From DASUSF01 sp036375275 (GTDB lineage Bacteria; Pseudomonadota; Alphaproteobacteria; Geminicoccales; Geminicoccaceae): 19,663 nt of DNA. The notes under the pieces were generated by a model, which saw nothing but the letters and a program-made list of their open reading frames with translations, searched no databases and was not told where the DNA came from. How positions within the stretch are numbered: the stretch's first letter is position 1; the number at the start of each line of letters is the position of its first letter. The position numbers and the translations under genes were made by a program. The DNA lies in NCBI GenBank assembly GCA_036375275.1, contig DASUSF010000316.1:1-19663 (forward strand), written 5' to 3'. This document shows positions 14,266 to 19,663 of this stretch, in pieces.

Positions 14266-14743
14266 GAGCACCCGTACCCTCGCCGACCTCAGGAGCCTCG
14301 CCCAGCCGGTCGCCGCCGAGCCCGAGGTCGAGCCCCAGCAGCCGAAGATCGATGCGCTCGGCCGGGCGTACGCGACCGGGCGGCGCAAGGAGGCGGTGGC
14401 CCGGGTCTGGGTCAAACCCGGGGCGGGGCGGGTCACGGTCAACGGCCGCGACGTCGAGAAGTACTTCGCCCGCGCGGTGCTGCGGATGATCGTCAACCAG
14501 CCGTTCGCGGCCGTCGGGCGGGTGCAGCACTTCGACGTGGTCTGTACGGTCAAGGGCGGCGGGCTTTCGGGACAGGCGGGCGCGGTGCGCCACGGGGTCA
14601 GCCGGGCGCTCTGCGCCTACGACCCGAACCTCCGGCCGGTGCTCAAGTCGGGCGGCTTCCTGACCCGCGACGACCGCAAGGTCGAGCGCAAGAAGTACGG
14701 GCTCGCCAAGGCGCGGAAGAGCTTCCAGTTCTCCAAGCGCTGA
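14258..14743 (+). CDS. rpsI: 30S ribosomal protein S9
   Basis: The product is 161 aa. The S9 core starts at about residue 37 (YATGRRKEAVARVWVKPGAG) and includes VNGRDVEKYFAR and the GGGLSGQAGAVRHGVSRAL block. It ends with the basic tail KARKSFQFSKR, whose C-terminus reaches the P-site tRNA in the ribosome. The N-terminal ~35 residues, rich in Ala, Glu and Pro, are an extension common in alphaproteobacterial S9 and absent from the E. coli protein. The ATG at 14258 overlaps the rplM stop by 8 nt, implying coupled translation. A terminator follows at 14766. Confidence 0.97.
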   Translation: MAESTRTLADLRSLAQPVAAEPEVEPQQPKIDALGRAYATGRRKEAVARVWVKPGAGRVTVNGRDVEKYFARAVLRMIVNQPFAAVGRVQHFDVVCTVKGGGLSGQAGAVRHGVSRALCAYDPNLRPVLKSGGFLTRDDRKVERKKYGLAKARKSFQFSKR

Positions 14744-14765
14744 GCGCATCCGAGGGCCATTCTAG

Positions 14766-14785
14766 GGCGCCTGCGGGCGCCTTCT
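14766..14785 (+). terminator. Terminator of rplM-rpsI
   Basis: GGCGCC, TGCG loop, GGCGCC (14766-14781) is followed by TTCT, 23 nt after the rpsI stop. The stem is short but all G-C and the T tract is weak. Further dyads lie beyond (CGGACCGA 14911-14918 with TCGGTCCG 14941-14948), possibly serving the convergent zinc-finger gene. Confidence 0.6.
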
Positions 14786-14998
14786 CCGCTGATCGAAGAC
14801 GAAGCCGGGAGCGCCCGCTCCCGGTCCTCGGCGCTCGAGCCCTCGTGCCTTGCCTCCTCTCCCCGACGGCGGCGCTCTTCGGCGGGTTCCTCGACTGCAT
14901 CGCCCGGTCCCGGACCGAGATCGCCCGGCTGGTCCTCGAGTCGGTCCGAAGGCGACGCGGCGGGGCCGACCGCCGCCGTCGGTCGAGCCGGCGGACCC

Positions 14999-15250
14999 TC
15001 AGTACTGAGGGTCCTGGCGGGCGGTCGCCGTGGGATCGGCCTCGGTGACGCCCGCGGGAGTGTCGGTGGTGACCGCGCTCCCGGACACGCCCTCGCTGCT
15101 CATGATGAACAGCCGGCCGCAGTACGGGCACTTCGTCCGCCCCTCGTGATCCATCGCGAGCCAGACGCGCGGATGACCGAGCGCGCCGACGCCGCCGTCG
15201 CAGGCGACGCTCTCCTCGTCGATGTGGATGACCTCGGGCGGCTCTGCCAT
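14999..15250 (-). CDS. CHCC zinc-finger protein (NDUFS6-like, zf-CHCC)
   Basis: The product is 83 aa. The metal site is Cys17 and His26 in VACDGGVGALGHPRVW, then Cys41 and Cys44 in TKCPYCGRLF. This is the CxxG...GHP...CxYC layout of the zf-CHCC family. Mitochondrial NDUFS6 and its alphaproteobacterial homologues carry this domain as a zinc-binding accessory subunit of respiratory complex I. The bacterial protein is therefore probably associated with NADH dehydrogenase, although no nuo genes are nearby. The start follows GGAGCG at 5 nt. The C-terminal ~30 residues are Thr/Ala-rich and probably disordered. It is divergent from the sugar kinase. Confidence 0.88.
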   Translation of the reverse strand: MAEPPEVIHIDEESVACDGGVGALGHPRVWLAMDHEGRTKCPYCGRLFIMSSEGVSGSAVTTDTPAGVTEADPTATARQDPQY

Positions 15251-15336
15251 CGATGCGCTCCGTTCCGGCTCCCGCCGGACCATAGGCAGGGCGCCGGTCG
15301 TCTTGCAAGCGCGCGGCCGGTCCGACGGCGCGGGCG

Positions 15337-15365
15337 CTGGCGTCGCCGCCGCGCGTGGGCATAAT
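15337..15365 (+). promoter_or_regulatory. Possible promoter of the sugar kinase gene
   Basis: CATAAT (15360-15365) is a 5/6 match to the -10 consensus in otherwise GC-rich DNA. The -35 at 17-nt spacing is CTGGCG, a weak match. The leader to the ATG would be about 40 nt. Confidence 0.35.
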
Positions 15366-15412
15366 CGAAGGCGGCCGGCCGCAAGGGGCCGCCGTCCCGG
15401 AAGGTCTTGCCC

Positions 15413-16330
15413 ATGCTGCTCGTGTTCGGCTCGCTCAACGTCGACCTGCTGTTCGCGGTCGAGGCGCTGCCTCGCGCCGGCGAGACCGTGCTCTGTCCGG
15501 GGTACGAGCTGGCGCCCGGCGGCAAGGGCGCCAACCAGGCCGCCGCCGCCGCCAAGGCCGGCGCGGAGGTGCGGATGGCCGGCCGGACCGGCGACGACGA
15601 GTTCGGACGCCTGGTCCGGGCGGCGCTCGCCGGCGCCGGCGTCGACTGCGGCCTGGTCGGCCTGGACCCGCGGCGGACCGGCACCGCCGTGATCGGGGTC
15701 GACCCGCTCGGTGAGAACCAGATCATCGTCGCGAGCGGCGCCAACCTCGGCGCCACGGCCGAGCAGGTTCCCGACGCCGAGCTTCGGGCGGCGGGCACCC
15801 TTCTCTGTCAGAACGAGGTGCCGGGCGAGGCGACCTTCGCCCTGGTCCGGCGGGCCCGGAGCCTCGGGGTCAGGACCATCCTGAATCTCGCGCCGGCCTC
15901 GGCGGTCCCCGATCCGGTGCTCGACGCTGTCGACGTGCTGGTGGTGAACGAGGTCGAGGCGGCGGCCGCCGCCGGCATCGGCCAGGTCGGCGACCCGGCG
16001 GACCTGGCGCGCGATCTGGCGAAGAAGCACGATCTCGCCTGCATCGTGACCCTCGGCGCCAGCGGCGCGCTCGCGATCGGCCCGGACGGCGGCCACCGGG
16101 TGACCAGCCTCGAGGTCGACGCGGTCGACACGACCGGCGCCGGCGACGCGTTCGTCGGCGTGCTCGCCGCGGCGCTCGACGAGGGGCTGCCGCTCGAGCG
16201 GGCGCTCTGCCGGGCGAGCGTCGCCGCCGGCCTGACCTGCCTTCGGATCGGCGCGCAGAGCAGCCAGCCGGGTCGGGCAGCGATCGAGGCGCGCCTTGCG
16301 GACCTCGCCGACCTCGCGCCGTTCGCCTGA
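15413..16330 (+). CDS. rbsK: Ribokinase-type (PfkB family) sugar kinase
   Basis: The product is 305 aa, standard for ribokinase, which phosphorylates D-ribose to ribose 5-phosphate. Seen: the start LLVFGSLNVDLLFAVEALP, the sugar-binding PGGKGANQAAAAAKAGA (PfkB signature 1, 36-52), NLAPA (158-162) and the VVNEVEA motif (178-184). The anion-hole/catalytic block DTTGAGDAFVG (239-249) has Asp245 as the base. ATG at 15413 is chosen because GGAAGG lies 8 nt upstream; a TTG two codons earlier is less likely. Ribokinase is the best reading from GSLNVD and GGKGANQ, but another PfkB substrate is possible. No ribose transporter or regulator is nearby. Confidence 0.85.
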   Translation: MLLVFGSLNVDLLFAVEALPRAGETVLCPGYELAPGGKGANQAAAAAKAGAEVRMAGRTGDDEFGRLVRAALAGAGVDCGLVGLDPRRTGTAVIGVDPLGENQIIVASGANLGATAEQVPDAELRAAGTLLCQNEVPGEATFALVRRARSLGVRTILNLAPASAVPDPVLDAVDVLVVNEVEAAAAAGIGQVGDPADLARDLAKKHDLACIVTLGASGALAIGPDGGHRVTSLEVDAVDTTGAGDAFVGVLAAALDEGLPLERALCRASVAAGLTCLRIGAQSSQPGRAAIEARLADLADLAPFA

Positions 16331-16374
16331 GGCTCCGCCGCCACACCCGCTATGGCCCGGAAGTTGCATCTTCG

Positions 16375-16409
16375 TTTATGTGTGGCGAAAGGCCTCGGCA
16401 CACATTAAA
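16375..16409. repeat. Inverted repeat between the sugar kinase and EF-hand genes
   Basis: ATGTGTG (16378-16384) and CACACAT (16399-16405) are exact inverted arms with 14 nt between. They are extended by TTT before and TAAA after. It is one of the few A/T-rich patches of the window and lies 50-85 nt before the EF-hand start. It could be an operator or an mRNA hairpin; there is no T-run typical of a terminator on the plus strand. Confidence 0.5.
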
Positions 16410-16459
16410 CCATAACGGGAAACGCCGGGCGGACCGGAAGGTTCCAGCGGAGACTCAGC

Positions 16460-16969
16460 ATGGTGCGGAAGATCCTCACTGCCTCGTTGTTGAGCATGTC
16501 CTGCCTCCTCGTGCAGGGTGCAGAGGCACGCGTACCCCACGAGGCGGAGGTCGAGAGCTCCGCCGCGGGCGTGCGCCAGGCGGGACTGATCCAGCCCCGC
16601 TCCAAGCGCAGCGTGGCCGCGGCCGCATCGCCTCACCTGATCGACATCGATCAGGACGGGGCGGTCAGCCAGGACGAGGCCACCGCGCATTACGCCTGGC
16701 TGTTCGGCCTGCTGGACGTCGACGGCGACCGCACGGTGCGCGAGGCGGAATTCGTGGATGCGCTCGATGTCCGGCGGCCCGATCCGGCCCGCCGGGAGGC
16801 GCATCGGGCGCGGCTCGCCAGGATGTTCGCCCGCCTCGACGTGGACGACGACCTCCTGCTCCACCGCGAGGAGTTCCTGTCCGCCTGCCGGGTGCACTTC
16901 GCGAGCAGCGACAACGACGGCGACGGCCAGGTGTCGGTCTGGGAGTTCCGGACCCGCCGCCCGCTCTGA
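16460..16969 (+). CDS. Secreted EF-hand calcium-binding protein
   Basis: The product is 169 aa. The N-terminus MVRKILTASLLSMSCLLVQG is a Sec signal with probable cleavage after AEA (residue 23), so the protein is periplasmic or exported. Four 12-residue EF loops follow: DIDQDGAVSQDE (62-73), DVDGDRTVREAE (86-97), DVDDDLLLHREE (127-138) and DNDGDGQVSVWE (151-162). The first and last have every consensus ligand and the position-6 Gly. The middle two lack that Gly (Arg and Leu) but keep acidic 1, 3, 5 and 12. Calcium binding is therefore likely, at least at sites 1 and 4. A GGAGA ribosome site precedes the ATG. The role (sensor, buffer or matrix-associated) is unknown. Confidence 0.85.
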   Translation: MVRKILTASLLSMSCLLVQGAEARVPHEAEVESSAAGVRQAGLIQPRSKRSVAAAASPHLIDIDQDGAVSQDEATAHYAWLFGLLDVDGDRTVREAEFVDALDVRRPDPARREAHRARLARMFARLDVDDDLLLHREEFLSACRVHFASSDNDGDGQVSVWEFRTRRPL

Positions 16970-17235
16970 GCGGGCCGGCCGGGGATCGCCCACCGGACGA
17001 CATCGTCGATCCCGGTCGCCTTCAGCCAGCGGCGCCGGTGCCGCCACGATGTGTCCAGGGCGTCGCGCTCCCGTCGACGGTCGTCCGACACCGCGTCGTC
17101 GGCGACGGCGCGGACCTCGACTTCAGCGCCGACCCGTTCGGCAGCTCGGCACCGGACGCTGGAACGCCTCGGCAACGGCGTGATCGGCCTGAAGTTCAGC
17201 TTCACCAGAGCGCTGGACGCGACGGCGGCACGGAC
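16970..17235. other. Non-coding stretch before the second structured repeat; no recognisable gene
   Basis: Together with the repeat that follows, this leaves about 350 bases without a supported gene. Open frames exist on both strands but are Arg/Ser-rich, lack ribosome sites and match nothing I recognise. It may be degraded sequence. Confidence 0.4.
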
Positions 17236-17385
17236 CTGGAGCAGTTTCCGATGAGACAGACCCGCATCGAAGCGCGACGTCCTTCCGCTCATCGGATGGA
17301 AATTGCTCTGTTTCGATGGATCAGAGCGGATTCACCAGCTCGGAATCGCCTGCACGCGGTTCCCTCGTATCGGGATCCGCTCTAG
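17236..17385. repeat. Structured 150-bp interspersed repeat, copy B
   Basis: The ends are CTGGAGC and GCTCTAG, one mismatch from exact inverted repeats. The left hairpin pairs 17239-17249 with 17298-17308 (all 11 positions, one G-U) and GATGAG (17250-17255) with CTCATC (17288-17293). The right hairpin pairs AGAGCGGAT (17323-17331) with ATCCGCTCT (17375-17383), with inner GGAA/TTCC and CGC/GCG tiers centred on 17352. It aligns without gaps to copy A (164-314) through the first 92 positions; stem differences are largely compensatory. It overlaps the start of mobA. Confidence 0.8.
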
Positions 17386-18056
17386 CCTGCGGGCCGCTCG
17401 GCCATGGGAGAGGGGCGATCGCCGGCACGCCGGTTCTGGGGGTGCTGCTCGCGGGCGGGCAGGCGCGGCGGATGGGCGGCGGCGACAAGTGCCTGCGCCC
17501 GCTCGGCGGCCGGCCGATCCTGGAGCACGTGATCGCGCGGGCCGGGCCGCAGTGCGCGGCGCTGGTCTTGAACGCCAACGGCGACCCCGACCGGTTCGGG
17601 AGCTTCGGCCTCCCGGTGGTCGCGGACGTCGTCCCGGGCTCCGCCGGCCCGCTCGCGGGCGTCCTCACGGGCATGGCCCGGGCGCGGGCGCATCATCCGG
17701 ACCTTCCCTGGATCGCGACCTTCGCGACCGACACGCCGTTCTTCCCCGCGGATCTGGTGGCGCGGCTGCTGCGGGCGGTCGAGCGGGACGGGGCCGACCT
17801 CGCCTGCGCCGCCTCGGGCGGGCGGGCGCATCCGGTGTTCGGCCTCTGGCCGGTCCGCCTGGAGGGCGACCTCGAGCGGGCGATGGTCGACGAGCAGATC
17901 CGCAAGGTCGACGTGTGGACCGCGCGCCATCGCCTGGTCCGGGTCGAGTTCGCCACCGAGCCGTTCGACCCGTTCTTCAACACCAACCGCCCGGACGACC
18001 TCGCAGAGGCGGAGCGGCTTCTGTTATCCTCGACCAGCACCACGCAGCGGATCTGA
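17316..18056 (+). CDS. mobA: Molybdenum cofactor guanylyltransferase MobA
   Basis: MobA transfers GMP from GTP to molybdopterin to make the MGD form of the cofactor used by DMSO-reductase-family enzymes. The nucleotide-binding motif LAGGQARRMGGGDK (45-58) is complete. GSAGPLAG (108-115) and the metal-binding Asp139 in FATDTPFFP follow. The C-terminal FFNTNRPDDL is typical. From the ATG at 17316 the product is 246 aa, about 35 residues longer at the N-terminus than usual, and its first 23 codons lie inside the structured repeat. The only other in-frame start, GTG at 17442, would cut into the first beta strand (VLGVLLAGG). The start is therefore uncertain, and the repeat may supply it. It lies 3 nt upstream of the MNT gene. 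Confidence 0.88.
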   Translation: MDQSGFTSSESPARGSLVSGSALACGPLGHGRGAIAGTPVLGVLLAGGQARRMGGGDKCLRPLGGRPILEHVIARAGPQCAALVLNANGDPDRFGSFGLPVVADVVPGSAGPLAGVLTGMARARAHHPDLPWIATFATDTPFFPADLVARLLRAVERDGADLACAASGGRAHPVFGLWPVRLEGDLERAMVDEQIRKVDVWTARHRLVRVEFATEPFDPFFNTNRPDDLAEAERLLLSSTSTTQRI

Positions 18057-18059
18057 AGG

Positions 18060-18362
18060 ATGACTTCAGCCTCGACCCGCGACGAGATCGTCCAGCGGAT
18101 CCACGCCCGGCATCACGACCTCCGGAAGCTCGGCGTGAAGTCCCTGTCGCTGTTCGGCTCCTCGACCCGTGACCGCCTCACCGACGACAGCGACGTGGAC
18201 GTGCTGGTGCGCTTCGACGGCAAGGCGACCTTCGACGCCTTCATGGACCTGAAGCTGCTGCTCGAAGGCTGTCTTGGCCGGCGGGTGGATCTTGTCACCG
18301 AGACGGCTCTGCGACCGCAGCTCCGGCGCCGGATCGCGGCCGACCTCGTCCGTGTCGCGTGA
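18060..18362 (+). CDS. MntA-like nucleotidyltransferase antitoxin (MNT domain)
   Basis: The product is 100 aa. The minimal nucleotidyltransferase motif is intact: LFGSSTRDRLTDDSDVDVLV (31-50), meaning GS followed by DxD with Asp45 and Asp47, plus a third acidic residue at Asp77 in RRVDLVTE. In characterised HepT-MntA systems this protein AMPylates a Tyr of the HEPN RNase toxin, silencing it. It sits directly upstream of, and overlaps by 11 nt, a HEPN gene, the standard arrangement. AAGG touches the ATG, so initiation is probably coupled to mobA, which stops 3 nt earlier. The antitoxin looks functional although the toxin frame is broken. Confidence 0.88.
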   Translation: MTSASTRDEIVQRIHARHHDLRKLGVKSLSLFGSSTRDRLTDDSDVDVLVRFDGKATFDAFMDLKLLLEGCLGRRVDLVTETALRPQLRRRIAADLVRVA

Positions 18363-18707
18363 TCCTCGCCTCTTCCTCGCGGACATCGAGGAGAGCTGCC
18401 GCCGGATCCTGATGTACACCCGAGGTCTCGACCGACGCCGCTTCGGTCATGATACCCGGACGGTCGACGCGGTGCTCCGCAATCTCGAGGTGATCGGAGA
18501 AGCGGTCAAGCGGCTACCGCCGGAACTCGTACGGACGAGACGTCGATCGAGTGGCGCAGGATCGCCGGGCTCCGGGACATGCTCGCTCACGCCTACTTCG
18601 GCATCGACCTGGACATCGTCTGGGATGTGGTCCAGCACAAGATCGAGCCGCTGAAAGATCGTGTCGCCGAAATGATCGGCGGAGATGGCCGGGAGAGGAG
18701 ACGATGA
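18352..18707 (+). pseudogene. HepT-like HEPN RNase toxin, frameshifted
   Basis: From GTG 18352 the frame reads VSRDPRLFLADIEESCRRIL and continues through AVLRNLEVIGEAVKRLPPEL (residues 40-59), the HEPN/DUF86 N-terminal half. It then slips at about 18526-18530. Homology resumes in another frame: SIEWRRIAGLRDMLAHAYFG, ending at TGA 18705-18707. Adding one base (CTCGT to CTCCGT) restores a 118-aa protein of normal HepT length. The RX4HXY catalytic motif RDMLAHAY, including the Tyr that MntA modifies, lies downstream of the lesion. The unshifted frame stops at 18654, giving about 100 residues without it. It could be a true pseudogene, a sequencing error or, less likely, programmed frameshifting; no slippery run is seen at the site. 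Confidence 0.85.
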
Positions 18708-19663
18708 CCCTCGCCGCCTGCATGTCGAGGCTCGGCACCGAGAGTGCCTTCGAGGTGCTGGCGCGCGCCAAGGCCCTCGAAGCGCAGGGCCGGAGCATCA
18801 TCAACCTCGGGATCGGCCAGCCCGACTTCCCGACCCCGGACAACATCGTCGCCGCGGCGCAGAAGGCGCTCGCCGACGGCCACCACGGCTACACCCCCGC
18901 GAACGGGATCGTGCAGCTCCGCGAGGCGGTCTCAGACGACATGCACGCGCACCGGGGCGTGCGGGTCCACCCCGACCGGATCGTGATCGTGCCGGGCGGC
19001 AAGGTCACGATGTTCTTCGCGATCCAGATGTTCGGCGAGCCGGGCGTCGAGATCATGTATCCGGATCCCGGCTTCCCGATCTACCGCTCGGTGATCGAGT
19101 TCACCGGCGCGACGCCGGTGCCGATCCCGCTCCACGAGGACAAGGGCTTCGCGTTCTCGGCCGAGGAGGTGCTCGGCCAGATCACCGCGCGCACCCGGCT
19201 GATCATCGTCAACAGCCCGGCCAACCCGACCGGCGGAGTCGTGCCGCAGCACGAGCTGGACGCCCTGGTCAAGGGGCTCGAGCGGTTCCCGGACGTGCAC
19301 GTCCTGTCCGACGAGATCTACGCCCGGATGGTCTACGACGGCGTGCCGCACGCGACCATGCTCGGCTACCCCGAGCTCGAGGACCGGCTGATCCTGCTCG
19401 ACGGCTGGTCCAAGACCTACGCCATGACCGGCTGGCGGCTCGGCTACGCGGTCTGGCCCCGGCACCTGGTCGAGCACGCGACCCGGCTCGCGATCAACAT
19501 CCACTCCTGCGTCAACGCCGCGACCCAGTGGGCGGGGATCGAGGCGCTCAAAGGGCCGCAGGACGCGGTGGAGCGAATGGTCGCCGCGTTCGACGAGCGC
19601 CGCAGGGTCATCCTCGAGCGCCTGAACGCCCTGCCCGGCTTTCGCTGCGTGCGCCCAGGCGGC
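18704..19663 (+). CDS. Class I/II pyridoxal-phosphate aminotransferase (aspartate aminotransferase-like), 3' end missing
   Basis: 320 codons are visible and the frame is open at the window edge; the family is usually ~390-400 aa. Seen: the INLGIGQPDFPTPDNI entry (~37-52), GYTPANGIVQLREAV, and the NPTG motif NSPANPTGG with Asn174. The cofactor-contacting Asp203 is in LSDEIYARM. The Schiff-base Lys237 is in GWSKTYAMTGWRLGY, with the following phosphate-binding Arg. Transaminases of this group exchange amino groups between amino acids and 2-oxoacids; the specificity is not clear from the visible part. The ATG follows GGAGAGGAG and overlaps the HEPN frame stop as ATGA (18704-18707), so it may be expressed from the same transcript. 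Confidence 0.93.
   Translation, partial: MTLAACMSRLGTESAFEVLARAKALEAQGRSIINLGIGQPDFPTPDNIVAAAQKALADGHHGYTPANGIVQLREAVSDDMHAHRGVRVHPDRIVIVPGGKVTMFFAIQMFGEPGVEIMYPDPGFPIYRSVIEFTGATPVPIPLHEDKGFAFSAEEVLGQITARTRLIIVNSPANPTGGVVPQHELDALVKGLERFPDVHVLSDEIYARMVYDGVPHATMLGYPELEDRLILLDGWSKTYAMTGWRLGYAVWPRHLVEHATRLAINIHSCVNAATQWAGIEALKGPQDAVERMVAAFDERRRVILERLNALPGFRCVRPGG

Noticed and set aside
14845..15048. 67-codon plus-strand open frame after rpsI
   Set aside because: It is Arg-rich with no ribosome site and runs antisense into the zinc-finger gene. The region instead holds dyads consistent with terminators.
16970..17235. Possible transposase or decayed gene before mobA
   Set aside because: Frames on both strands were read; none gave a recognisable motif, so no product is claimed.
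1..19663. CRISPR arrays, tRNA or rRNA genes, complete insertion sequences
   Set aside because: No regularly spaced identical repeats, no tRNA-like T-loop motifs, and no transposase domain were found by eye.

Overview
The window is about 19.7 kb of very GC-rich bacterial chromosome. Gene content points to an alphaproteobacterium, probably a Rhodospirillales- or Geminicoccales-like lineage. It has a HWE-type histidine kinase with a receiver-only partner, a short NDUFS6-like CHCC zinc-finger protein, an N-terminally extended S9 beside L13, and a 16S-tail complement of the alphaproteobacterial type. No rRNA, tRNA, CRISPR array or complete transposon was seen.

Left part (1-8040): a partial crotonase and a CaiB-type CoA transferase lie on the minus strand, separated by a 151-bp structured repeat. 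An HSL-family esterase is divergent from them. Next comes a branched-chain/HAAT-type ABC importer: a secreted binding protein, then, after 686 bp of non-coding hairpin-rich DNA, a tight operon of two permeases and two ATPases. The neighbouring CoA genes suggest an organic acid, ester or amide substrate rather than leucine itself (inference).

Centre (8041-13245, minus strand): a probable five-gene run transcribed leftward encodes a crotonase lacking both usual catalytic glutamates, a Gfo/Idh oxidoreductase, a PAS-PAS-HWE kinase, a single-domain response regulator and an orphan ABC-2-type ATPase. Kinase and regulator are joined by ATGA/GTGA overlaps. Just downstream is a miniature transcription unit. 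It has a TTGACA promoter with an A/T tract, a Shine-Dalgarno complementary to 15 nt of the 16S tail, a 24-codon ORF, and two tandem near-identical intrinsic terminators. This is the most intriguing undescribed item.

Right part (13400-19663): a small two-helix membrane protein, rplM-rpsI with promoter and terminator, a CHCC zinc-finger protein divergent from a ribokinase-type sugar kinase, a secreted four-EF-hand protein, a second copy of the structured repeat, mobA, a MntA-HepT-like MNT/HEPN pair whose toxin gene is frameshifted upstream of its catalytic motif, and a class I aminotransferase that runs off the end.

The two repeat copies (164-314 and 17236-17385) are the same length, align in register and show compensatory stem changes. 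One supplies the caiB stop codon, and the other probably supplies the mobA start codon.
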